Origin: Temnothorax longispinosus
Lineage: Eukaryota; Arthropoda; Insecta; Hymenoptera; Formicidae
DNA: 64,000 nucleotides
Assembly (NCBI RefSeq): GCF_030848805.1
Contig: NC_092366.1
Location: 2,480,001-2,544,000 of the forward strand
Direction of reading: 5' to 3'
This document shows, piece after piece, positions 35,502-46,511 of this stretch; positions within the stretch are counted from its first letter, which is position 1; every line of letters begins with the position of its first letter. The notes under the pieces are model-generated. The model saw nothing but the letters and a program-made list of their open reading frames with translations, had not been told where the DNA came from and searched no databases. The translations under genes were made by a program, and so were the position numbers.

Positions 35502-36330
35502 GTTGCCCTTGTCGCTCCGACTTGGTGACGCGACGACAACACTCGCCGGATCGTTTTCCACGTCGTTCACTTCCTCCTTCCCTGTACCCTGCCTTCTTTT
35601 CTCGCTTCCAAGGATCCGCACGAGTCCTTCACGCCCAGAAACGAAGGTTATACGCAACGGGTGTTCCGCGTTATCCGCGAAAAAATCGCGGTCACGATCA
35701 CGGGATTACGCACACTCTCGTGTGCGAAAAGCGTGAAAGAAAAGCGCGGAGTAAAACGACGTTTTTGTCTCTTCCAAGGAACGCTGTCGATTTCGTGTGT
35801 AACGTTAACGTGTCTTCCAAGATGCGCGTTACGTTCGTGCCGACACGCGAGACGACACATGTACCACGACGGCCGATAGTGTACTGTCAACGAGCAACAG
35901 CTGTTGGCCGTTCGTTCCCATCTCCCGATTTACCCGAGCGCGTCGACGAAAAACAGAGAGAGCGAGATGATAAGGAAGAAAGGAAAGACGTTTATACACA
36001 TCACGGGGGACCGACTGCAACAGCGATAACGCTCGCGCGATAACGAGAGAGGCCACGTATGACGTTACGCCGCGCGATTGGCCCGCGCCGGGTGGTGTGG
36101 TTCGCCGGCCACGCCTACCACGTGCGGGCGTTCGCAAATACACTCCAGCCAAGTCCGGCCAAGCCAGCCCGAATCCGTGAGAAATTGACCAATCACAGGG
36201 GAACATGAGAAGAATAGTCGACTGTGATTGGATTCAATTTTTTATGGCTGAAGGGTTTTTCGGGTGTTTTCGAAATCTATCTTTTGGTACGGTATACATA
36301 CATATATAAACAATTTTATATATACTTATT

Positions 36331-36380
36331 AACGTGTAACTCTATATATTAATATAGATGTTTATATAGAGTTACACGTT
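36331..36380. repeat. Short hairpin in the divergent promoter interval
   Basis: AACGTGTAACTCTATA and its exact inverse TATAGAGTTACACGTT are separated by about 18 bp of AT-rich sequence. Confidence 0.7.
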
Positions 36381-36447
36381 ACACTCTAATTATAATATAG
36401 ATGTCTGTGATACCCACTGGCAGCATGGAAGCAAGCTAAATAAACTT

Positions 36448-36711
36448 AGGCCGGTATTCATAGTTATTTAATGCTAGGTGCTAGGTCTACAATGCGAGTC
36501 GTAAAGTCGTGAGTCATAAGAATTGACCAATCACAATCGAATTTGAGGAGAATAATCGACTGTGATTGGTCAATTCTTACGACTCACGACTTTACGACTC
36601 GCATTGTAGACCTAGCATAAAACCGTCTTAAGTTCAATCTTAAGATGTCATGAACCAATCACAGAGCCGTATTAGCGTTTTAAGACATTTTTGAAGAATA
36701 AATACCGGCCT
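36448..36711. mobile_element. Complete GGCCGGTATTC-family palindromic element
   Basis: Ends are AGGCCGGTATTCATAGTTAT and AATACCGGCCT. Inside is a long perfect stem: GCTAGGTCTACAATGCGAGT from 36480 is inverted as ACTCGCATTGTAGACCTAGC ending near 36616, with GACCAATCACA and TGTGATTGGTC facing each other at the tip. The right third holds an extra CCAATCACAGAGCCGTATTA block. 264 bp, non-coding. Confidence 0.85.
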
Positions 36712-36865
36712 CAGACACAATGAGAAAAATAAGGAATAAGATAAAGAAATAAGGAATAAGGCATGTTGCATCTCACTTTAATGTACGTGTACTGAAGTGA
36801 GATGCGACATTCCCTTATTCCTTATTCCTTTGTCTTATTTTTTATTTTTCTAATTGTGTCTGAGC
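36710..36865. mobile_element. Palindromic element abutting the previous one
   Basis: Begins CTCAGACACAATGAGAAAAA and ends TTCTAATTGTGTCTGAG. Inner arms AAGGAATAAG and CTTATTCCTT are doubled, and GCATCTCACTTTAATGTACG faces CGTGTACTGAAGTGAGATGC. It starts at the last bases of the GGCCGGTATTC element. Confidence 0.8.
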
Positions 36866-37395
36866 CCTTCCGTGTCTTGAAAAAAAAAAGATCGTCGCTG
36901 CACAAAATGCCGAGTATCTATCGGTAATACAGACCGCTGTTTACCGACAGCGAGCTGCAAATAGTGCCGCGAGTGACCACCCTCTCCTCCTATTTCTCCA
37001 TTTCGCGGACACCCAATAGGGCAGCGATCATGTAATTTTTTCCCCGGAGCGGGGGGAGGGAAAGAATGTAAAAAGTGAAAAGTGTGAAGTGTTCCTGACG
37101 TTTCGCGTGCTCCTGACAGTTCGTGCGATCATATATATAACCTGTGTCTTCGATCGACATGGATCGACACGTGATCGCTTTGTGACTCGCGTCGCGAAGT
37201 AGGTTCACGCCACGCCAGTTCACCTCAGTTCACGCGGAATCGGAATGAGCGAAGGGCAGCGAAGTGTTTCGCTCGGAGTTACGTGATCGGTGGTGGCCCA
37301 CGGCACGCAACGACGACGGAGATGTGCGCGCGTCCCCTCGCCCCGCGTTCATAGAGTGGACGCTGCGATTTTGACCATTTTGACGACGCGCAGTA

Positions 37396-40300
37396 ATGTC
37401 GCGCGGCTCGCAGACATCCGCCCGATTCTCGTCGGCGCCGGCGGCGTCGCGCCACCAGGACGTCGCGGTCGCGCCGCTGCCGAAGGCCCTGACGGACGAG
37501 TCGACGTTGGCGAGGTATTTCCGCGCGGGCAACCAGCGCGGCATCGCCGTGTACCTCGACCAGCTCAAGAGCGACCCGAAGCGGTGCAGGGAGTTCGCCA
37601 AGCGGGCCAACTGCCTCGACATCCTCGTCCAGCTTCTGCGCTGCGAGAATCACCGGATCGTCGACCGGAGCCTGAGCATACTCGCGGACGTTTGCATGAC
37701 CGACGACGTCAGGGAGAAGGTATATGCTCCTTTCGCCTCTACTCCAGGTGTAGGAATCGTTGTTGATGCTTTCTCAATTTGGAGTTGGTTTCCTCCGATT
37801 AGAGTCTTATCACGTCTGAATAGGCTTGTCAACGTTGCTTTGTAGATAACATATAAAGAAATATACTCCGAAGCAATATATATTGGCCAATCATTCTATC
37901 TAATAATCATAATAGATTGACAGTCATGATACATGTATATCTAACGATCATAATATATGAATGTCTAAGTGCCTTCTGAATATACATGAGGTCTGTTCTT
38001 TACAGTTTTTGTATTTGAATTGAGTATATATAATTTAGACGTTGGAGAGAAAGAGAGTAAATTAGAATGTTCATCTGGAAGGAATAGATTTAAGCACTTG
38101 ACCCATTCCCAGGATTGACGCTGCATGTCACGTGTTTGGAACATATCTCTGAGAAGCGCAAAAATGTTTATTTTCTTTTCACACATCGATTGTCAACAAT
38201 GCCCAACTTTTCAGTAGTGTCTTGATGACGCTTTGGAAAGCGTCTTGGTGCTATTGAAATTTTTTTTAAACACTTGTAAAAAAATGCTGTCTTATGTAAA
38301 ATTTTAGATGAGCTAAAAACCAAATAGAAAGCACACTACGCAACACTACCTATGAAGATACAGTCTTATTTAACATATACAATATTTTATTATTATATTC
38401 TTATAATAATAAAAAAAATTCTACTGTGGTATACATGCGAGACATATAAAACTTGCCGGACAGACAACTTATTTGTAAAAGTCATTTTAATTAATAATTA
38501 TCTTCCATTTCTTCGCTAATATAATAATGCAGTCCGTATTATATGAAATAATTGCCGCCTAAGTTTATCAAGTATATTCTAAGAGATATGTTCTATAAAG
38601 CTGCATAATGTCATTTTTTTCTGCGCTCAAAATAAATATATAATTAGAGAGTAGAAGCAAAGGAAACAAGACGAAGAATGCAGGAGGTACAATAGATTAA
38701 ATATTTCTTTTCGATCCTCATTCTTATTCTATTCAGACGCAGGGTGTAGATATTTTTGCTCTCTATGTTTCACTTACTTCCTTTGGTCTGATATGGTCGT
38801 ATATCATGCGTGGTAAATGTGAGTGGAAGAACAGGAAGAGAACCTTAGGAGCATTCGACTGATTCATAATATAGACGAGATTAGATTGGGGCAATGCACT
38901 ATATGGACGAGTGTATAGGAAATGTAACATGAAGTAAAGTTGACAATGTGTAAAAAAAATAAGAGAAATGATATAGAAACATTAGTATATTACTTTATGT
39001 TATATTTGTGATAATGCTAATAATAATAATATTAATAAAAATATGTCAGAAGACGTCAAATTAAAATAAATGATAAAACAGAAGATGATAATATAGGATA
39101 ACAAAAAGTATTTTTTTTTTATTATGTATAAGTTGTGTATAAGTAAATTGTAAAATTTCAGGTAAAGAACAGCAAGATAGGATTCAACGTAGTATTCGTA
39201 ATAGAAAACCTCGAGTGGAATGCCATGCTGCACTGTCGTGCTTGCAGGCTCGTCAGTAACTTATCGGAATGTAGCTGGCACGCTGAAGAATTATGCAATG
39301 CTGGAGTGATGAAAGCACTTGTGACACTCCTAACGTCAAAAACCGACGTTCAAACTTATTGCATGGCTGTCAGAGCTGTAAGGTACAAAATTATTCTCGA
39401 TTCAATAAATGTAATTTCTCTTTTATGCTATATTTGTTTCAACTGTATTTATTTCATTATAAATTTCACGCATTTTATGTTATAATTATAGATATCTGTT
39501 TCAATTATATATTCTATTACATTTGCAGGAATATCTGGAACGTTTACAAAAACATTAGGGAGACGATGGTGGAGTTGGAAATCGTCAAGCTGATTGCTCA
39601 ATTATTCGTTACGGCCGAAGAGAGGTCCAATGTGGATGCTAAGTACGGCAGACTCGTGGACGCGTGCTTGAAGGCCATGTGTACATTTCTCGACACTTTA
39701 GACCCGCGATGCGCACAACAGATGCATGTGAACAAGAACATGTGGGGCTACAAGTGTCTTATGCGTTGCTGTAGCGCGGGCAACAATAAGATGGCTGTTA
39801 AATGCCTTTATACTCTCTGTCAGATAGCGGAATGTCGATTAAATCTAGGTATTTCTGGCACGGTCGAGGAGCTCATAGCGTTGATAAATACAGCGGACGC
39901 CAACTCCAACCTTCTGTGCAAGGAGATGCTGATTAGCCTGTGTTTGTTTTGTCGAGAAGCAGTAAATCGAGACAAGATCAGGCAGAGCGATGGATTGCAG
40001 GTTATCCTGGCACTGTTGAACAAGCCGGAGCACGAACATCACCATCTCAAATTGTTGGAAGCTCTCTCACTGTTCATCCACGACGAAATCGGCCTCGACA
40101 TTCTGACGAGACACGGCATATTGGAGGTTCTAGTAGCGAAACTGACGAATGTCGTAGCTAAGAACAGTGAAAGGAACAGCGCATCAAGAAAACGTCCCAG
40201 CGACTACCTGATCGAGGATTATTACAAGAAACCTTCCAAGTACTCCACTTCGAGGTGAAATAAATTACATAATATGTATATTTAGGATATATAACATCTG

Positions 40301-42089
40301 AATCTTTTAATCTCTAGGATATATGACATCCGAGTTTATATTGAAATTAACTACATTTAATCACTTTGCAATTCAGATACAGTATGGATTACTACCGCGA
40401 CGATTGGAGTCCGAGGAGCGCTACAAGTGCCTCCTCCTCGTCGTCACCTAGCACACCGCCCTTGCCACCTTACTTCGACTTGAACGCAGAAATTGATGAT
40501 CTCGAAGATGACGTTTACAGCCCGGTTTACAGCGATAAAGAATGCGATAACGAAGGTACATTATCTTTCTTTATTACCGTAGACAGATTTTTTTTTTTTT
40601 TGCTACATGTGATTTGATCGCAATTAAGATCTTGGACAAAGTATATTCAAGTCATTCGTTTAAATTAAATTAATGCTTCCGCATGTTCTGTTGTAGAGGA
40701 AGAAGCTGCTTCCCCTAAGAGCTACAAATCATTAACAACTGTCGAAGCTGATTCCGATTCTTCTTCTCTCAACTCTGAGACATCTTCGGAAACGAATGCT
40801 TGTGAATACTATACGTTATTTCTGCTGAGTAGACTGAGTCTCTACGTTAAGCCCATCGACAAATTGGCTGAGTCTACGACCATCAAATCGTTGATGGATT
40901 ATATAAAATACACAAAAAAGCAAAACGCCCTAAAAAGCACCGCAATCAAAATATTGGCGAGAATCATGGGGTAAGATTTCTCAAATTATAAACTTCGCGT
41001 TTACACAATTGTTCCTTTCGCATTTATATTCGTCGTTTTAGAAAGATTTCATTCGCATAACGTTTATATTTTTCTTAATTCACTTTGTCCAGGAACCCGG
41101 TGTATTTCATGCCGTTGCTGAAGCAGGGAGTGGTATTTGAAATGCAAACTCTGCCGGAAACGGAAGAATGCACGTCCTATTTGCGCACGGTGGCGGAAAC
41201 CGGCGGTGCCATCGGGCAGCTATCGTTTATATTGCAGCGCGGCGAAGAGGAGGACAAACTGCTGACCGCGGTATCGATACCGCTTCTCATTAAAACACAG
41301 TGTACCCTCAAGTGTTTGCTGAAGAAATGCGGTGGACTGCAACTGATATTCGATCTGCTGGCAGATTCGTCGCATAAGTTACACAAGCGGGCGATCTGGT
41401 CAATCTGCCAGTTGGCGAAAGCGCTTGAGATCCATTCGGACGATTACTCGACCACTGAAACGATGACAAAGGTCGGCGAGCTGTGCGATTACCCGAGATT
41501 ACCTTTCGGCGAGAGAAATCGTACGAAATCACCTGTATCCTCGATGGTGACGTTCGAGCTGGATGACGGCACGACCATTAAGGCTTGCAGGCGAATGCTA
41601 TGCAAGTGTTCGCCCGTCTTCTCCGTCATGCTGGAGGGTAACTTCAGCGAGTCGAGTAAAAAACGAATACGATTGAGGGACGTGTCGCGCGACGGCCTGA
41701 AGACGCTGATACTAGCGGCGAGCGGTGCCGCTAGCATTGTATATACGTTCGAGAATCGAAGCATCGAGTCGCTGCTGGACGCTGTGCTGCTGGCCGACTA
41801 TTTCCTCATGCCGGACCTGGTAGACACGCTGACTGAGAAATCCTTAAATAAGCTCAATCACGAGAACATCTGTCGAGCTTGGCGTTGGGCCAGGAACCAC
41901 TACTGTCACGAATTTAGATCTTATTGTGTCAGGAGCTTACTAACCGCGAAAATGTCGTGGAGTGAAACGATGCGGACGTTCCGTGAGTTCTACATCACCA
42001 ATGCCTTCGACGATTTACTATGCGAGATCAAGGACGAGTTACTATGTGACATCAAGGACATAATCATGGATGTGTTGTGCCAATGTTAA
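37396..42089 (+). CDS. ARMC5: Armadillo-repeat and BTB protein, ARMC5 homologue
   Basis: Six exons: 37396-37719, 39162-39382, 39529-40254, 40377-40555, 40697-40970, 41093-42089. Phases close to 2721 nt, 906 aa, close to human ARMC5 (935). The N-terminal half (about 20-420) is armadillo-type helical repeats (CLDILVQLLRC, RACRLVSNLSECSWHAEELC). A low-complexity Ser/Pro and acidic linker follows (exons 4-5), then further helices, then a BTB domain from about 728 (VTFELDDGTTIKACRRMLCK, SPVFSVMLEGNF) with a C-terminal helical tail. Known for the family: ARMC5 is a CUL3 substrate adaptor acting on RNA polymerase II, and human ARMC5 is an adrenal tumour suppressor. The donor at 40254/40255 overlaps an in-frame TGA, so intron retention would end the protein early. 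The start is the first in-frame ATG of exon 1, in a CpG-rich context. Naming rests on domain order and length. Confidence 0.85.
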
Positions 42090-43749
42090 AGACATTGGAA
42101 AGACAGTTATCGAATTCGGATCAGTGCAATTATGATGAATAAGGATGATTTTTCGATCTGTACAATAAATCTTCGAAGAATGGGCTCTAAGATAAGAATA
42201 GGGTAAACTTGGCTTTTTTATCATTAATTTATGTTGGCTCTAGTCTCCGGAATCTTTTTATGGAAATTCTTTGCATAAGCATGGCGCATTTCTAATGGCG
42301 AGATTATTTGATAATTATACAGGACGTCTCTGAAAAAAATAATCTTTTTAATAAAGGTGATAGGGGAGGTGAAGTGGAGTAAAAAATGTTGTAGCAATAA
42401 TGTCGAAAACGCATAGTTAGTCAGATAAATGTTGATAAGTTTTCAATACGACCACCATTTTTCTTATGCAAAATTCAATTTGTTGCAAAAGTTATTGCTG
42501 TATCTCTTGTACATCTGCAACAACAATGTTACTTACAGCAATGATAGAATTCCAAAAATTCTCTTTATTTTTGAATGTATTTGTATAAACTATTCGTCTT
42601 ATTGCATCTCAAACATAAAAGTCTGAATAAATTATAAAAAGAATCAAGATCGTGTGTTTCAAAACAATGTAAAAAGTTCGAGTCAATAAAATTTAAGAAG
42701 ATCATGTAATCGAAATGCAGACATAAAATCATATCTGTGATCTGTGAAGTTTATCAGAGTTTAAGTAATGTTATTAATATTAAACATTGATGCGTTTAAC
42801 AGTTTATTTAACATTTATCTAATAAGATATGCATTTTTGATATTATTAGAGGCATCTTTTTCAGAGACACATATTCTTGTAACTATCGTTAAACATCTCT
42901 CGTTACATATATTAATTCTGTACATATGTTAAGATGTTCCAAGCATTTGTACATAATACAGTTAACAAATAGAAATACTTATAAAATCATCATCTTCCAT
43001 GCATTAATGTTTTTTTGTATTTAAAAATATACAATAAATTCTGTTCATGAAATGTCTCAAAAATATAATTATGTGTATTGTAGATAAAAATCATGAGAAC
43101 AAACTGCTCTTGTACATTCGCTTTTCTAGATGCATCGCCTATTTTTAAGGGTGTCTCATAAGTAATATACAGTCTTTTTGAGATATCTCTTTTTTAATAT
43201 GCCAATACAAAGTGCATTTCTCTATTTTTCTTGCATAATATAATTCTTCGTGTAAAAATCTTAATACTCCTGCTATATAAGCCTATTTACAATTTTTATA
43301 ATAAAATTTATTATGAAATTTTATTTGAATTGACATAAAATAAATTCGTTTGACAGCGAAATATTCTTTCGAACAATGTTAATTCAAGATATTTTTTCAC
43401 ATATTTTATTATAAATATATAAATATTAAACTTAATTTAAACAGAATTACTAAAATACGGGGAATCAAGATGTAATAAATGCACTATGTATATTGGCTTA
43501 TTAAAAAAATTAGATATCTCGATAACAATCCAGAAATTTTAAGAAAAAAATATACTTATTTTTTTATAAGGAATACGATATTATCGGTTTATACAGGATA
43601 CCCCCATTAAACACCCTATATATGTGTTTATGAACGCGTATATATATGCATTCGACAAATATAATGAATTATATATATATATACAATTTAATTCCTTACA
43701 TCGCGTCAATAATAAAATTCTCGTCAGTCGTAATCATTTAACGTCTTCG
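42090..43749. other. 3' UTRs and intergenic DNA between ARMC5 and CYP315A1
   Basis: Convergent gene ends. AT-rich with no coding exon. An AATAAA at 42164-42169, 75 nt after the ARMC5 stop, is a plausible polyadenylation signal. A TA microsatellite lies near 43670-43682. Confidence 0.6.
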
Positions 43750-46511
43750 TTATATTTTTCTGTCAGTCAGCTTCAGTTTGATTGGTTCTGATGGCACGGA
43801 GATCAAATGCAAAATCATCTTAATGCTGTCTCGATTTTCGCACTCAATCTTGAAATGTTTAATGAGCTACAAGGAAACAATATACGGTTGTAGTTACGAA
43901 TTGGAATTAATTGCACGATTGGTGACTCACCTGCGCCAACGTAAGAGACAATTGGGTTTCCGCGAGTCTGCGACCGATGCAGTTCCTCAAGCCTGCCGCG
44001 AATGGTACACTGGCACGTGCGTCTTTCACTCCCTGACAGTCGCGTGAATCTTCGGTCACTCTCAGCCACCTTTCTGGCCAGAAGTCGTTAGGCCGTGAAA
44101 AATATTTCTCATCGCGGCCGCTCGAATAAAGCGATATGAGAATTAACTCCTAGAAAAAAAAAAGAAAGTCATTTCTTTCAATTAGTTATCTCACCTAACG
44201 GCTCGCTCGGCAGAGCGAATGATTTGCAAGTGGGCTAATTTTACGGCGAATCTTTTTTACCCCTTTTGGCACAAAATAACCGCCAATTGTGGCGTCCACC
44301 GGCAAGTATCTCGTAAGGAATGGCGCGACGGGATGCAGCCTCAGAGTTTCCTTCCACGTACTCCTTAACAGCATATGTTTTGCAAGTTCCTCCGGTGACA
44401 AGTCTTTGATGTCATGGAATAATCGATCTTGCAGCTCGGGGCGACCACTGAGCAATATCAATGCCCATTGCAGGGTAACCGATGTCTAAATAAGCGATCG
44501 CAGAATTATAATTTTGCTATACAGAATGTCCCATCGCTTTAATTATTAAAATAATAAGAATATATAATATCAATTTCAAAACAATTAATTTGAAGTTAAA
44601 ATCGACTTTTTCGCCAACTAAAATAACTTTTGGCTAAAGTTCAATTGTAAATGCCAAATTAGTGATTTCAAATAATTATGCCCCTTCCCCTCCTTACTTA
44701 ATTTTAGATTTAAATTTGTCTCGTATTATTATACATATATATCTCGTAACTAGTGATACAAACTAGAAGAACTAATAATTCAATTTTAAATAAATTAAGA
44801 ACGTAGGGAAAGAGGGAGATAAACTCTTTTTCATATAAAGCCTTGTTATATCATTCATTTTAATTCCTTAAAAAATTTGCTTTAAGACGAATAGTGCCTT
44901 TTTTCTTTACTCTAAATTTTGATAATTCATAGAACATTCTGAATATATTTATAAATTAAAAAACGTACTGTGTCACCGGCGGCTATGATGAAATCGGTGA
45001 TGATTCTGTCCACCTTATCGTTGTCAACACCGTTATTCATAATCATTTTCAGAACTCCGTCGCCATCAAGCTGAATTAAATGCGGCACCAGATTCTGCAC
45101 CTTGTCCAGCACCGTATCGACAGTCTCAACGAACTTGGTCCACACTGGTAATTTGAGCTTCATCGCCAACTTGGGCGGCATCATCGAAAGAGTTGCGGAG
45201 TATATGAAAACCCGGTGTAACATCAATGCCACGTACTCTATCTCAGAACGTATTCCCGACCCGCAATCCCGCCATCGCGAACCTATCAGACTCGCCAGCA
45301 TCACTATGAAGGAAATTGACACGTCGATCAGCATTGTTGTTAATTGCAAATAATCATTTAATCGTTTAATCTTAATTTTACGCAATTGCGAATAATCGTT
45401 TAATCATTTAATCATAATTTTACGCAATCGACGAGTGTGCGCGTAGTACACTAATAAATGATATAAATGTTATTTAAGAAAATATATAATTTAATAATTA
45501 ATAACAGCAAATTAATTGTTGTTAAAAATGTTATCACGCAATCGCTCTCTAAAGTTTACCCTCGATGGACCACTGATACAGTTGATGTTCCAGGTCCGGT
45601 ATTGTACAGCCGGTTTGGCTGAATGTTTTCCATTTCCTCGCGAGATTTTCAGCAGCTTCCTGGCACGGTACAAGAAAAGTCTTTGGTTGAGGCTTCAGCA
45701 TCACTTGATTGAGAATTTGCCGATGTTGCCACCACTCTTGTCCGTCCCTATCCCAAAAACCCAACGTTCTTTCGTTATCGAACTGTTTTACGATAAGTCG
45801 AATTGTTTCGCTTGAGAGAAAGAGAACTCAGACGAACGATACGTTTGATTAAAAGATTATTTTTAAAAAAATTGAAATTTTTATTTTTCTAAAGCATCTT
45901 AAACTTTTTGGATACGTTATTTTGTAATCTCATCTAATATTATTATCTAATTCTATTAGACTTTTTCAGAAGAATAACATACCGATGGGAGAATAACATT
46001 GTACATACATGAAGAGCAGACCTCGATACTGCTCTCGGATCTCGTTGTACAGCCTCCAGGCTTCCGGCAAGAAATGCTGCGGCGTGGGGCCCGCGAGATC
46101 GATTAATATCTTACGATATTCATCGGGCGAACTGACGAAAACGGCTCGCACCGGTCCAATCCGTTCCCTGAAGACCGGTCCAAGTTCTCGGTGCCTTTTG
46201 TCCACGTATTCGTGCAGTTTCTCCGCGCCACCGGCCGATATCAGGGACAGCATCGTGCCGAACAAGGGGAGACCTCGCGGCTCGGGTGGATCCTTTCTCG
46301 CCGAAGTGCCAAAATTTCGCGCCAAGTTCCTTACCGAGTCTCGACCGGTGATGTTCCACGAAGGAGGAGCAGTAGCAGCATTGTTCTCGTTCAGTGTTAA
46401 AGGTCGTGAATCGAATCCAAATGCTCCGCGCTTGGTGAACGAGACGTTGAAGTCGTCGCGATGGTTCATCGACCTTGCGAATCTCCGTATTGCTCTTCGC
46501 GTAGTATGCAT
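43750..46511 (-). CDS. sad: Mitochondrial cytochrome P450 CYP315A1, ecdysteroid 2-hydroxylase (shadow)
   Basis: Six exons on the minus strand: 46511-46009, 45747-45560, 45303-44969, 44485-44261, 44149-43931, 43866-43750. Phases close to 1587 nt, 528 aa. The N-terminus is Arg-rich and poor in acidic residues (MHTTRRAIRRFARSMNHRDD), fitting a mitochondrial presequence. P450 landmarks: AGDTT in helix I around 339-343 (split by the exon 3/4 junction), ExxR at Glu388-Arg391, PERW at 442-445, and the haem loop PFAAGLRNCIGRR with Cys474. Shadow-like stretches include KLHEYVDKRHRELGPVFRER and FLPEAWRLYNE. Known for the family: CYP315A1 adds the 2-hydroxyl late in ecdysone synthesis in the prothoracic gland. 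All catalytic motifs are intact. The assignment above other mitochondrial clan P450s rests on recalled similarity to fly shadow. Confidence 0.9.
45344..45427. repeat. Tandem duplication of 42 bp in CYP315A1 intron
   Basis: Two adjacent 42-bp units (45344-45385 and 45386-45427), each starting TTGC.AATAATC and ending AATTTTACGCAA, differing at only a few positions. They lie 41 nt upstream, in the gene's direction, of the exon starting at 45303. Confidence 0.85.

Larger units (their letters stand above)
35502..37395. promoter_or_regulatory. Divergent promoter interval between brummer and ARMC5
   Basis: The two start codons are 1.9 kb apart and point away from each other. The brummer side (about 35502-36180) and the ARMC5 side (about 36870-37395) are CpG-rich; the middle 0.7 kb is AT-rich and packed with palindromes. 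CCAAT-type ATTGG boxes occur repeatedly at 36184-36230 and in the element at 36448-36711. Transcription starts cannot be fixed from sequence alone. Confidence 0.55.

Noticed and set aside
37290..37766. 158-codon frame overlapping ARMC5 exon 1
   Set aside because: Out-of-frame shadow; the ARMC5 frame shows armadillo-type repeats and splices correctly onward.
43750..46511. CYP302A1, CYP314A1 or CYP12-type P450
   Set aside because: The recalled fly shadow sequence shares longer stretches (KLHEYVDKRH region, LPEAWRLYN, RLHPVAPF..RYLP) than I can recall for the other mitochondrial P450s; a tree would settle it.
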